64,000 bases of DNA. Source: Neoroseomonas marina (lineage in GTDB: Bacteria; Pseudomonadota; Alphaproteobacteria; Acetobacterales; Acetobacteraceae). Position numbers and translations under genes: made by a program. The notes under the pieces are model-generated. The model was not told the DNA's origin. It ran no database searches and saw only the letters and a list, made by a program, of their open reading frames with translations. The first letter of the stretch is position 1, and each line of letters begins with the position of its first letter. The stretch is from positions 248,001 to 312,000 of the forward strand of contig NZ_JABBKX010000005.1 of the NCBI RefSeq assembly GCF_012927745.1, given 5' to 3'. Below are positions 53,270 through 62,263 of this stretch, piece after piece.

Positions 53270-53971
53270 ATGCCGCAACGCGGGCGCTATGAGGATCACG
53301 AATCCGGTCGGGCGTATCGCTACGGTCGGGACCGCGACGACGCGGGCCGGGACCGCCAGGACTACGGGCGGTCGTACTACGGCGGTGGCGGGGATCGCTA
53401 CGGTGTCGACAGGCCCGATGGCGACACCTTCGGTCGCCGCAGCCGGGATGATCGTCCCGACTACGGCCGCTCCGACGATGATCGCTATCCTTCGCCCGAG
53501 GCCGACTTCGCGCGAAGCGACTGGGCGCGGCGCGACAAGCCCGGCCGCGAGCGCGACGAGTACCGCGACGAGGACTGGCCCAGCGCGCTCACCCAGGATC
53601 GCATCGGCGTGGGACAGCAGGACCCCTTCTCCGCCGGGCAGGCGGAAGGGCCGCATCGGGGCAAGGGGCCGCGCGGCTACAGCAGGAACGACGAGCAGAT
53701 CCGCGAGGATGTCTGCAGTCGCCTGGCCGATGACTCGAATCTGGATGCCACGGATATCGAGGTCGAGGTGAAGGACGGCGAGGTCACCCTCGCCGGCAAT
53801 GTCCGGGAACGCGGCGACAAGCGTCGCGCCGAGGATATCGCCGATGCCGCATCGGGCGTGAAGCACGTCCAGAACAACCTTCGCCTCAAGCCCGCGGGAT
53901 CGGGTGGCGAGGAGGACGGGTCCGAGAAGACGTCCGGCACCACGCAGATGCGCGCCGGCAAGAGGACCTGA
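53270..53971 (+). CDS. BON-domain protein with charged N-terminus
   Basis: A 233-aa protein. The first 135 residues are disordered and rich in Arg, Asp, Tyr and Gly (GRDRDDAGRDRQDYGRSYYG). From about residue 140 a BON domain follows: DEQIREDVCSRLADDSNLDA, then VEVKDGEVTLAGNVRERGDK, then GVKHVQNNLRLKP. BON domains bind membranes or phospholipid and occur in osmotic and envelope-stress proteins. No signal peptide is visible. ATG preferred over a GTG one codon upstream. Confidence 0.8.
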   Translation: MPQRGRYEDHESGRAYRYGRDRDDAGRDRQDYGRSYYGGGGDRYGVDRPDGDTFGRRSRDDRPDYGRSDDDRYPSPEADFARSDWARRDKPGRERDEYRDEDWPSALTQDRIGVGQQDPFSAGQAEGPHRGKGPRGYSRNDEQIREDVCSRLADDSNLDATDIEVEVKDGEVTLAGNVRERGDKRRAEDIADAASGVKHVQNNLRLKPAGSGGEEDGSEKTSGTTQMRAGKRT

Positions 53972-53977
53972 CGAAGC

Positions 53978-54009
53978 CCGGCGGCGGGGACGCGCGCCCC
54001 CGCCGCCGG
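53978..54009 (+). terminator. Hairpin after the BON-domain gene
   Basis: Perfect 12-bp arms CCGGCGGCGGGG (53978-53989) and CCCCGCCGCCGG (53998-54009), beginning 7 bp after the stop codon. Confidence 0.65.
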
Positions 54010-54045
54010 TCCCCCGTCACGACCGACCATTCCGCAGAGCGAGGT

Positions 54046-54975
54046 ATGACCACCATGTTCCAGCGCATCGACAGGCTGCAGGTCGAGATCCCCGCTCCAC
54101 GGCGCCAGGATCCGAACGCCGCGGCCGCCCTGCAGGAATTGCTCGGCGGGAAGTACGGGGAGATGTCGACCCTCGGGAACTACATGTTCCAGAGCTTCAA
54201 TTTCCGCAGCAAGAGCAAGCTGCGCCCGTTCTACAGCCTGGTGGCCAGCATCACGGCAGAAGAACTGGGGCATGTGGAACTGGTGTCCAATGGCGTCGCC
54301 ATGCTGGCCAACGGGCCGGATCGCGATCCCGCCCCGGACGGCGGCGATGTCGCCGACGCGCCCTTCGAGGCGATGAAGGACATCCGGCTGGCGGCTGCCT
54401 TCTTCTCGAATGCCGGGGGCGCGACGCCGGTGAACGCCAATGGCGCATCCTGGAACGCGGACTTCGTCACCACGACGGGCAACGTGGTCCTCGATCTCCT
54501 GCACAACTTCCATCTCGAATGCGGCGCGCGGCTGCACAAGCTGCGGGTGTACGAGAGCCTGTCCGATCCGACCGGGCGCGAGGTCTGCGGCTACCTTCTC
54601 GTGCGCGGCTCGGTCCACGCGCATGCCTATGCGCTCGCGCTGAAGAAGATCACCGGCGTTGCCATCGAGAAGATGCTGCCGGTGCCGAACATCCCGCTCG
54701 ACAACATTCCCGAATGCCAGAAGTACCTGGCGGAAGGATCGCATCGGCGCCTCTACACCTTCAGCCCCGCAGATTACGCGGAGATGGCGGGTATCTGGGG
54801 CGGCGACGAGACGGCGTTGCCAGCCGATCCGGAAGGGACGCTCGAGGTGGTTCCCGGCATGCCCGACGGCGGGAAGATCCATCAGCTCGAAGGCGTGCCC
54901 TCGGCCTTCACGCCCAACTATGCGCCCGAGGAGATGTTCGAGATTGCCGCCAAACTTTACCAGGCATCGCGCTGA
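54046..54975 (+). CDS. Manganese catalase
   Basis: A 309-aa di-manganese enzyme that breaks down hydrogen peroxide without haem. The ligand set is visible: E39 (GKYGEMSTL), E73 and H76 in ITAEELGHVELV, E158 in FHLECGARLHKLRVYE and H191 in GSVHAHAYALAL. The 3- and 33-residue spacings match Thermus and Lactobacillus enzymes. Length is normal. It belongs to the stress cluster and probably protects against oxidative stress. Confidence 0.95.
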   Translation: MTTMFQRIDRLQVEIPAPRRQDPNAAAALQELLGGKYGEMSTLGNYMFQSFNFRSKSKLRPFYSLVASITAEELGHVELVSNGVAMLANGPDRDPAPDGGDVADAPFEAMKDIRLAAAFFSNAGGATPVNANGASWNADFVTTTGNVVLDLLHNFHLECGARLHKLRVYESLSDPTGREVCGYLLVRGSVHAHAYALALKKITGVAIEKMLPVPNIPLDNIPECQKYLAEGSHRRLYTFSPADYAEMAGIWGGDETALPADPEGTLEVVPGMPDGGKIHQLEGVPSAFTPNYAPEEMFEIAAKLYQASR

Positions 54976-55003
54976 CCGCGAGCCCACCCAAGGAGAACCG
55001 GTG

Positions 55004-55906
55004 ATGTCGGACTATACTGCGGTGCCCGCGATGAACGCGGTGGCGGAGGGCGGGGCCAAGCTCCGGACCCGCGTATCCTTCAGCAGCGTCTTCGTCGGAA
55101 CGCTGATCGCGATCGCCGTCGGCCTGCTGCTGCATCTGCTCGGCCTCGGCGTCGGAATGACGTCGGTCGACGCGGTGGACCGTGACTCTCCCTCGGCGAC
55201 GACAGTGCTGCTGATGGCCGGCGCCTGGACCCTGTTCACCGCCCTCGCCTCCCTCGGGATCGGCGGGTACGCCGCGGCACGACTCTCGGGCAATGCCGAC
55301 CGGTGGGACAGCTCGCTGCACGGGCTGGGTGTGTGGGGCTGCGCGGTCACACTCTCCTCGATCGTGGCGGGTGTCATCGCGATCGGTTCGGCGACGACGG
55401 CGACGAATGCCGTCGGGTCGGTCCTGGGCGGTGCCGTCCGGGGCGGAGCGGCAGCGGCGGGTGCCGCCGCCGGCACCGCGGCGCCGCGCATCGACGATCC
55501 GGCCGGCCTCGTGCAGCAGTTGCGCACGACCCTGGCGACGCCGGCGGACGTCTCCCGCATGACGACCGAACAACGTGGCGCCGAGATCGCAGCGATCGTC
55601 GGGAACCGCGTGCGCGACGGGGAATTCGGGCCCGGCCAACGGCGCCGCCTAGCGGCGTTGATTGCCGCCGAAGCCGGCATCCCGGAGGCCGAGGCGGAGC
55701 AGCGCATCGCCGCCTACGAACAGCGGGCCCGCGAAGCGGCGCAGCGGGCCGAACAGCGCGCGCGCGAGGTCGCGGATGCAGCGGCCACGGCCGGCGCCAT
55801 TTCCGCCTTCTGGGCCTTCGCCGCCTTGCTCATCGGGGCCGCAGCGGCCGTCCTTGGCGCGGCGCAGGGCGCACGCGACATCGCCTACCTCCGGCCGCCG
55901 CCCTGA
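55004..55906 (+). CDS. Hypothetical membrane protein of the stress cluster
   Basis: A 300-aa protein with AGGAG eight bases before the ATG. Membrane segments: VFVGTLIAIAVGLLLHLLGL, TVLLMAGAWTLFTALASLGI, LGVWGCAVTLSSIVAGVIAI, and a final WAFAALLIGAAAAVLGAAQG. Between segments 3 and 4 a soluble helical region contains a charged coiled coil (AEQRIAAYEQRAREAAQRAE). No function is known. It follows the Mn-catalase gene. Confidence 0.72.
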   Translation: MSDYTAVPAMNAVAEGGAKLRTRVSFSSVFVGTLIAIAVGLLLHLLGLGVGMTSVDAVDRDSPSATTVLLMAGAWTLFTALASLGIGGYAAARLSGNADRWDSSLHGLGVWGCAVTLSSIVAGVIAIGSATTATNAVGSVLGGAVRGGAAAAGAAAGTAAPRIDDPAGLVQQLRTTLATPADVSRMTTEQRGAEIAAIVGNRVRDGEFGPGQRRRLAALIAAEAGIPEAEAEQRIAAYEQRAREAAQRAEQRAREVADAAATAGAISAFWAFAALLIGAAAAVLGAAQGARDIAYLRPPP

Positions 55907-55935
55907 TCCGCGGCGACGATCGACGGGCCCGGACG

Positions 55936-56409
55936 ATGGGTGCGCGCGACCGGAGCATGGACGAAGCATCGGGCAGCGCCGGGGGATGGTTCCGGCGCTA
56001 CGCCTATGCCTGGATCACCTTGCTGTTCTTCGCCGTCTCCCTGGGGCTGCACTGGTGGTTCGGATGGAAAGCGTACCTCAACGAGCAGACGACCCATGCG
56101 ACGACACCCGAGGTCGGCGGTTTCCTCGTGGAGATGGCACGGGACACCTTCGAGAACTGGCAGTCGGAAATCCTGCAATTGCTGTGGCAGGTCGTGGGCC
56201 TCGCCTACTTCCTGTACATCGGATCGCCCGCGTCCAAAGAGAATGACGACCGCACCGAGGCGAAGATCGACGCCATGCTGCGCCTGATCGCGAAGGAAGA
56301 TGCGGACGCGATCATCGCCGACATCGACCGGCGCTTCCTGCGCACCCACGGCCACGCGCAGCCTCATGCGCATGAGGAACATCGGGAGGCCTGGCGGCGG
56401 TTCCGATGA
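55936..56409 (+). CDS. DUF6766-like membrane protein
   Basis: A 157-aa protein with two membrane segments: YAWITLLFFAVSLGLHWWFGW and LLWQVVGLAYFLYIG. Between them, DTFENWQSEILQ and, after the second, ASKENDDRTEAKIDAML are typical of the DUF6766 family. The C-terminus is His/Arg-rich (HGHAQPHAHEEHRE). Function unknown; related genes often sit in stress clusters. A second ATG at 55957 is possible. Confidence 0.75.
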   Translation: MGARDRSMDEASGSAGGWFRRYAYAWITLLFFAVSLGLHWWFGWKAYLNEQTTHATTPEVGGFLVEMARDTFENWQSEILQLLWQVVGLAYFLYIGSPASKENDDRTEAKIDAMLRLIAKEDADAIIADIDRRFLRTHGHAQPHAHEEHREAWRRFR

Positions 56410-56479
56410 GAGGCCGCGTGGAGGGCATTCGTCCGGGGCGGAGTGCCGACGGTCCGTCGCCGGATAACCATCGATTCAC

Positions 56480-57559
56480 GTGACCGCACGCAGTCTCTCC
56501 CAGGCAGCGGCCTTGGGGGACTGCATGCAGGATTCGGCTTCGGGCGACGCCGCCGTGCTGTGCGCGGCGGCGCTTGAATCGATGCGACAGCACGCGCTGC
56601 CGCCGACGCCGGTGAACTACGCCGTCTGGTTCGAGTTCCACGCCGGCCGCAAGACGGGGCTGCGGCGCGTGCTCTCGGTCGCCCTGTCGAACCGGCGCGC
56701 CATCGACAGCTACATGATGGCGGAACTGCACGACCTCTTCCTCGTCGACGGCGCCGAGCGCCAGGCCGCGCGGGAAGCGCGCGTCGCGATGCGGGCGGCG
56801 GCCGAGCGCATCCTGGAAGCCGGAGCCGACGCCGCCCGCTACGGGGACCGGCTCAACGCGGCCGCGGTCGACATGGAGGCTGGGACGCAGGGGCTCGCGA
56901 CGCTGATCGCCGAGCTGGCGGCGGAGACCGCGGCGCTGTCGGTGCGTTCGGCACGGCTCGGGGAGGAACTCAGCGCCTCCGGCGAACGCATCGCCGAGCT
57001 GGAACGGCAGCTCGCCGTGGCCCACCAGGCATCGCTGACCGATGCGCTGACCACCCTGCCCAACCGCCGCGCCTTCGACAGCATGGTGCTGGAACATGCG
57101 GCACGGGCGATGAACAGCGGGGACTCGCTCTGCCTGCTGATGATCGACATCGACCACTTCAAGCGCGTGAACGATGCCTGGGGCCATGCGGTGGGGGATG
57201 CGGTGATCCGGCTGGTCGCCGCGACGCTGGCGCAGACGCGTCCCGACACAGGCCGCGCCGCGCGGTATGGCGGGGAGGAGTTCGCCCTGCTGATGCCCGC
57301 GACGCCGCTGCCAGAGGCCGCGGCGCATGGGGAGAGGCTACGGGCGGCACTTGCCGCCCGGCGGATCAGCCTGCGCGCCAATGCCGCGCCTATCGGCAGC
57401 ATCACCGTTTCGGTCGGCATCGCGCGCTACGAACCGGGGGAGGCGATCGATCGCTGGATCGAACGCGCCGATGCCGCGCTCTACGGCGCCAAACGCGACG
57501 GGCGGAACCGCGTCGTCGTGCTGGAAGCGGCGGCCGAGGACCTCGCCGCCGCCTCCTGA
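56480..57559 (+). CDS. Diguanylate cyclase (GGDEF protein)
   Basis: A 359-aa cytosolic protein making cyclic di-GMP. The first 185 residues are helical, with coiled coil before the catalytic part; no sensor family was recognised. The GGDEF domain begins at SLTDALTTLPNRRAFD, has IDIDHFKRVNDAWGHAVGD, and the signature GGEEF at 264-268. No RxxD inhibitory site is seen five residues upstream of the signature. A GTG start is used; an ATG at 56525 with GGGGGA upstream is an alternative. Confidence 0.92.
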   Translation: MTARSLSQAAALGDCMQDSASGDAAVLCAAALESMRQHALPPTPVNYAVWFEFHAGRKTGLRRVLSVALSNRRAIDSYMMAELHDLFLVDGAERQAAREARVAMRAAAERILEAGADAARYGDRLNAAAVDMEAGTQGLATLIAELAAETAALSVRSARLGEELSASGERIAELERQLAVAHQASLTDALTTLPNRRAFDSMVLEHAARAMNSGDSLCLLMIDIDHFKRVNDAWGHAVGDAVIRLVAATLAQTRPDTGRAARYGGEEFALLMPATPLPEAAAHGERLRAALAARRISLRANAAPIGSITVSVGIARYEPGEAIDRWIERADAALYGAKRDGRNRVVVLEAAAEDLAAAS

Positions 57560-57568
57560 CGCCGTTCC

Positions 57569-58783
57569 TCAGCGCACCAACGGGCAGCCGCCTTCGGCAA
57601 GCGGGCGGAAGGCCTGGTCGCCCGGGATGGCCTGCGCGACCTCGAGCAGGTCCCATTCCCCAAGGTTCTGGCCCGGACGCTTGACGCGCATCAGGTACAT
57701 CTCGCGGATCACGCGGCCGTCGATGCGGATGGAGCCGTTGCGCGTCATGAAGTCGTTGATCGGGATCTCCCGCATCTTCGTCATGACGGCGGGCGCGGCG
57801 TCGGTGCCGGCCGCCTGGATCGCCTTAAGGTAATGCGTCACTGCGCCCCAGGTGCTGGCCTGGAAGGCGGTGGGCGGGCGACCGTGGATGCGCTGGAAGC
57901 GCGTGGCAAAGGCGCGCGTCTCGTCGTTCTGGTCCCAGTAGTAGGGCTCGGAGTAGACGAGGCCCTGTCCGGTCTCGAGCCCGATGGACTTGATGTTGGT
58001 CAGCGAGCAGTTCAGTGCCGCCGGCTGGATGCCGCGGCGAAGCAGGCCGAACTCGCCCATCTGCTTGGCGATGTTGATCATGTCCGCCCCGCCGGCGCAG
58101 ATGCCGACCACCTCGGCGCCCGAGGCCGCGGCGCGCACCAGGTAGGAGGAGTAGTCCGTCTCGCCCAGCGGCGCCCGCGCGCTGCCGGTCACCGTGCCGC
58201 CGAGGCCCTGCAGGATCTGCGAGGCGTTCTGCTCGAGCGAATGGCCGAAGGCGTAGTCGGAGGTGAGGAAGAACCACTTCTTCCGCCCATTGCCGACGAG
58301 CGCCGTCACCGGCCCCTTGGCGGCGGAGTAGTTGTCGTAGGTCCAGTGGATGCCGTAGGGCGAGCAATCCTTGCCCGTCAGGTCGGTCGTGCCGGCGGCG
58401 ATCGGGACGTCGATGCGCTGGCGCTCGCGCGAGAGGTTCTGCACCGCCAGCGCGACGGCGGAATTGCCAAGGCCGAAGATGGCGTCGACCTTCTCCTGGT
58501 CGTACCAGCGCCGCGCGATGGCGAGGCCCACATCGGCCCGGTTCTGCAGGTCGGCGTGGACGACCTCGATCGGCGCGCCGTGGACGCGGCCGCCGAAATC
58601 CTCGGCCGCCATGCGCGCGCCGACCACGTCGCCCATGCCCTGCTGGTCGGAGAAGACGCCCGACATGTCGTCGAGCACGCCGATCTTCACCACCCCGTCC
58701 GAGATCGCCGCCTGGGCGCGCACGGGACTCAGCGTCGGGATCGCCAGCGCACCGGCGCCGGCGAGAAGCATCCTGCGGTTCAT
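57569..58783 (-). CDS. Branched-chain amino acid-type ABC substrate-binding protein
   Basis: A 404-aa periplasmic receptor with signal MNRRMLLAGAGALAIPTLSPVRA. The LivJ-like core has IKIGVLDD-type opening (VVKIGVLDDMSGVFSDQQGM), VDAIFGLGNSAVALAVQNL, and KKWFFLTSDYAFGHSLEQN. Such proteins bind amino acids, amides or aromatic acids. It lies 80 bp after the TPP enzyme gene on the same strand, so both probably serve uptake and use of one substrate; no permease is in the window. Confidence 0.9.
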   Translation of the reverse strand: MNRRMLLAGAGALAIPTLSPVRAQAAISDGVVKIGVLDDMSGVFSDQQGMGDVVGARMAAEDFGGRVHGAPIEVVHADLQNRADVGLAIARRWYDQEKVDAIFGLGNSAVALAVQNLSRERQRIDVPIAAGTTDLTGKDCSPYGIHWTYDNYSAAKGPVTALVGNGRKKWFFLTSDYAFGHSLEQNASQILQGLGGTVTGSARAPLGETDYSSYLVRAAASGAEVVGICAGGADMINIAKQMGEFGLLRRGIQPAALNCSLTNIKSIGLETGQGLVYSEPYYWDQNDETRAFATRFQRIHGRPPTAFQASTWGAVTHYLKAIQAAGTDAAPAVMTKMREIPINDFMTRNGSIRIDGRVIREMYLMRVKRPGQNLGEWDLLEVAQAIPGDQAFRPLAEGGCPLVR

Positions 58784-58863
58784 CGAATTCCTCCCTTGTC
58801 GTTCCTGGCCCCGGGCGTCGGTGCCGGGCCGGGGTTCTCAACGCCCCGGTCCCGGCCTGGACT

Positions 58864-60672
58864 TCACAGGCTCAGGCCGCGGGCCTGCAGCGCCTTGAGG
58901 AAGTTCGGCTCCGGATTGGGCAGCGGCGGCAGGTCCCAGGACCCGGTGCCGATCGGGCGGATGTCGCGGTCCACCGGCACTTCCACGAGGTAAGGGCGGT
59001 TCGCCTTGATGGCGGTCTGGATGGCGTCCTCGACCTCGCCGGCGTGCGTCACGCGGTGGGACGGCACGCCGTAGGACTTCGCCATCAATGCGAAGTCGGG
59101 GCTGTAGAGCTCGCCGCTGCGCTGGATCTCGAAGGCTGTCGCCAGTTCCCGCCCGCCGAACATGCCGTGCTGGATGTCGCGGATCGAGCAGAAGCCATTG
59201 TTGTTCCACACCACCCAGACGACGGGGATGTCGTATTCCACCGCGGTGGCCAGCGCATGCGGCGTCATCAGGAAGGACCCGTCGCCGACCACCGCGACGC
59301 AGGGGCGATCCGGCGCGGCGAGTTTCGCACCCAGGATGCCCGAGGTCGCGAAGCCCATCGCCGCGAAGCCCCAGGAATGGATCAGGTGGCGCGGGCGCAG
59401 CGTATCCATCAGCTGGATGATCCAGTTGTGGTGCACGCCGACGTCGGAGGCGACGACCGCGTCCTCGGGGATGGCGCGCGACAGGGCGCGCATCAGGCGC
59501 TCGGGGCGCAGCGGCATCTGGTCGGACTCCGCCAGGCCGCCTTGGTACTCGCGCCAGACGGTCCGGCCCTTGTCGAGACGCGCGATCCACGCCGCGATGC
59601 TGCGGCCCGGGGTCAGCCGCGGCCGCGCTGCCTCGATGAGGAATTCGAGGCTCGCCCGCGCATCGCCGAGGATGCCGTATTCCGCCGGATAGTTCCGCCC
59701 GATCTCGGAGGGATCGATGTCGATCTGGATCAGGCGCGAGGGCGGCACCGAGAGCGTGTAGCCGTCGAGCCAGCCGCTGGTCGCGCGGTCGTCGAAGGAG
59801 AAACCGATGGCGAGGATGACATCGGCGTTGCGCGTCGCGTCGTTCGCCGCGTAGGCGCCGTTGCGCCCGATGGCGCCGAAGGCCAGCGCGTGGCGGTCGG
59901 GGATCGCGCCCTTGCCGTTCGGACTGGTGACGACCGGTATGCCCGTGAGTTCCGCGAAGGCGGTCAGTGCATCGGAGGCATGGCCGATCAGCACACCCTG
60001 CCCGGCGATGATCACCGGTTGCTTCGCAGCGAGCAGGAGTTCGAGCGCCGCGGTCAGCTCCTTCGGGTTGCCCGGCGCGGCGTTGACGATGCGGCTCATC
60101 GCACCGCCATGGGCGCGCACATCCGTCTCCTCGACAAAGACGTTGAGCGGCACATCGAGGTTCACCGGTCCGGGACGGCCCGAGGTCAGCATGTCCCAGG
60201 CCTGCGTCACCGCGAGCGGCACCATGTCCGCCCGCGTCGGCTGGAAGGATCGCTTCACATACGGACGGACCACGGAGGGGAAGTCGCCCTGGAAGTGCCG
60301 CCCCGATTCCTGGAAGGGCCCGCGGTTGAACTGGCTCGTCGGCACGTTGCCGGTGATGGCGAGGAAGGCGGAGGAATCCATCATCGCCGCCGCCAGCGCG
60401 ACCACCAGGTTCGCCGAGCCCGGACCGCAGGAGGTGAAGGTCGCCACCGGTTCCCCCTTCACCTTGTAGTAGGCATCGGCCATGTGGCCGGCGGATTGCT
60501 CGTGATGCGTCGAGACGGTGCGGATGCGGTTCTGCGCCTTGAAGGCGGCATCCATGAAGCCGGTGATGCCGTGGCCGCAGAGGCCGAACAGGTAGGGCAC
60601 CTTCTGCTTCACCAGGTGGTCGACGATGATGTCGGCGCCGTTCATCAGCGCCTGCTTGCTGCTGCCGTCCAT
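58864..60672 (-). CDS. Thiamine pyrophosphate-dependent enzyme (acetolactate synthase-like)
   Basis: A 602-aa enzyme with the acetolactate synthase/benzoylformate decarboxylase fold. The catalytic Glu is E58 in THHEQSAGHMADAY. The central domain follows from about residue 200. The TPP-Mg motif is VVGDGSFLMTPHALA with later WNNNGFCSI. It lacks the usual small subunit partner, so a catabolic decarboxylase/lyase is as likely as acetolactate synthase. It is next to an IclR regulator and a binding protein gene, consistent with a catabolic cluster. Confidence 0.88.
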   Translation of the reverse strand: MDGSSKQALMNGADIIVDHLVKQKVPYLFGLCGHGITGFMDAAFKAQNRIRTVSTHHEQSAGHMADAYYKVKGEPVATFTSCGPGSANLVVALAAAMMDSSAFLAITGNVPTSQFNRGPFQESGRHFQGDFPSVVRPYVKRSFQPTRADMVPLAVTQAWDMLTSGRPGPVNLDVPLNVFVEETDVRAHGGAMSRIVNAAPGNPKELTAALELLLAAKQPVIIAGQGVLIGHASDALTAFAELTGIPVVTSPNGKGAIPDRHALAFGAIGRNGAYAANDATRNADVILAIGFSFDDRATSGWLDGYTLSVPPSRLIQIDIDPSEIGRNYPAEYGILGDARASLEFLIEAARPRLTPGRSIAAWIARLDKGRTVWREYQGGLAESDQMPLRPERLMRALSRAIPEDAVVASDVGVHHNWIIQLMDTLRPRHLIHSWGFAAMGFATSGILGAKLAAPDRPCVAVVGDGSFLMTPHALATAVEYDIPVVWVVWNNNGFCSIRDIQHGMFGGRELATAFEIQRSGELYSPDFALMAKSYGVPSHRVTHAGEVEDAIQTAIKANRPYLVEVPVDRDIRPIGTGSWDLPPLPNPEPNFLKALQARGLSL

Positions 60673-60694
60673 GGTCGTTTCCTCTCGAGTCGTA

Positions 60695-61504
60695 TCAGGC
60701 GGCCGCCATGGAGGGGCTGCCGAGCATGCGTGAAATGCGCAGCGCCGTGGCTTTCACCTGCGGGATCAGCGCGGCGACGCGCGCAGGATCCATGCGCGAA
60801 GCCGGGGCGGAGATGGCCAGCGCGGCGGTCGGCCGTCCCGCATGGTCGGTGATCGGCGCGGCGACGCAGCGCAGGCCCGCCTCGATCTCCTCCTCGTCCT
60901 GCGCATAGCCGTCGAGGCGCACGCGGTGCAGCCGCTCGCGCAGCGCCTCGGGGGTGGTGATGGTGTTGGCGGTGAAGCGCGGCAGTCCGTGGGCGGTGAC
61001 GACGGCGTCCACCTCGGCATCCGGCAGGTAGGCCATCAGCACCTTTCCCAGCGCGCTGGCATGGGCGGGGCTGCGCTTGCCGACGGTGGAGTGCATGCGG
61101 ACTGCGTGCGTGCCCTCGACGATCTGCACGGTGACGACGATGCCGTCATGCAGGATGCCGACATGCACCGTCTCGCCGGTGCTCTCGGCGAGGTCCTGCA
61201 GCGGCGGCAGGGCCTGCCAGCGGAGCTGCTCGTTGCGCACGGCCGCGGCCCCCAGGGCATGCAGCCTGAGGCCGAGCGAATAGCGCCCGGTCGCCGCGTC
61301 CTTCGCCAGGTAGCCGAACTGCTCGAGCGTATGGAGCACGCGGAAGATCGTCGCCTTGTTCTGCCCCAGATGGGCGGCGAGGTCGGCCAGGCCCCAGGAA
61401 TCCCGCGCGGCGAAGCAGTCCAGCACCTCCAGCCCGCGATGCAGCGAGGCGAGCAGGTAGGGGTCCTTCGTGCTGGCCGGGGCGGGCGGATCGGTCGGCA
61501 TCAT
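60695..61504 (-). CDS. IclR-family transcriptional regulator
   Basis: A 269-aa regulator. The N-terminal winged helix (LHRGLEVLDCFAARDSWGLADLAAHLGQ, key part LADLAAHLGQNKATIFRVLHTL) is followed by an IclR effector domain with SPAHASALGKVLMAYLP, DGYAQDEEEIEAGLRCVAAP and LAISAPASRM. It likely controls the downstream TPP enzyme and binding protein genes and possibly the divergent Bug remnant. A candidate operator lies in the intergenic region. Confidence 0.93.
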   Translation of the reverse strand: MMPTDPPAPASTKDPYLLASLHRGLEVLDCFAARDSWGLADLAAHLGQNKATIFRVLHTLEQFGYLAKDAATGRYSLGLRLHALGAAAVRNEQLRWQALPPLQDLAESTGETVHVGILHDGIVVTVQIVEGTHAVRMHSTVGKRSPAHASALGKVLMAYLPDAEVDAVVTAHGLPRFTANTITTPEALRERLHRVRLDGYAQDEEEIEAGLRCVAAPITDHAGRPTAALAISAPASRMDPARVAALIPQVKATALRISRMLGSPSMAAA

Positions 61505-61594
61505 GGTGGTTTCCAGTCCGGGGCAGGCGATCGGGAATCGCCTGCCGAAATGCGTTACCGTTCTAGATACACTTGACGCAGAAATCCGAAAAGC

Positions 61595-61611
61595 GTTTCG
61601 CTATGCGTAAC
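61595..61611. promoter_or_regulatory. Candidate IclR operator
   Basis: The 17-bp imperfect palindrome GTTTCGCTATGCGTAAC (form GTTnCGC-N3-GCGnAAC) lies between the iclR gene and the divergent Bug remnant, in an AT-richer stretch. A similar half-site ATGCGTTAC lies at 61550-61558. Confidence 0.45.
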
Positions 61612-61657
61612 ACGAAAGGCGGCAGAACCAGCCGCCAGGCTCTGGAGGAACGATCGG

Positions 61658-62260
61658 ATGAAGCGCCTATTCGCCGCCGCGGCGGCGCTGCTGCTGGGCT
61701 GCGCCTTGCCGGCGCGCGCGCAGGATTTCCCCAACCGCCAGATCAGCATGATCGTCGTCTTCGCCCCGGGCGGCGCGACCGACGTGCTGGCGCGCATCGC
61801 CGCGGAGCACATGTCCCGCACCCTCGGCCGCAGCGTGGTGGTGGAGAACGTCTCGGGCGCCGGCGGGCAGCAGGTGGACAGCGCCTGCGTGCTCGCCCCC
61901 GCCGCCGTGCCACAGATCCAGGCCGGCACCATGCGCGGGCTGCTGACCGCCGCCGCGACGCGCAACCCGAATGCGCCGAACGTGCCCTCGGCCGCCGAGG
62001 CCGGCGTGCCGGACTACATCTTCCAGGGCTGGAACGCGGTCTTCGCGCCGCGTGGGACGCCGGCGCCGGTGGTGGCAAAGCTGGACGGCGCGTTGCGCGC
62101 GGCCCTCGCCGATCCCGCCATCCGCCAGCGGATCGAGGCGCTGGGCTCCATCCCCGCCGCGCCCGACCAGCAGGGCCCCGAGGCCCTCGCCCGGCTGGTG
62201 CGCAGCGAGGTCGACCGCTGGTCGACCGTGGTGCGCGCCGCCGGGATCGAGCCGCAGTAA
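61658..62260 (+). pseudogene. Bug-family receptor with a large internal deletion
   Basis: A 200-codon frame. The first 70 codons match the Bug-family start: signal peptide, ISMIVVFAPGGATDVLARIA and VVVENVSGAGG. From there the frame jumps to the family's C-terminal part: VPQIQAGTMRGLLTAAATRN, EAGVPDYIFQGWNAVFAPRG, and DRWSTVVRAAG. About 120 residues in the middle, including PDGYTL and the ligand loops seen in the intact copy at 21934-22929, are missing without a frameshift. It probably cannot bind ligand. Confidence 0.7.
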
Positions 62261-62263
62261 CGG

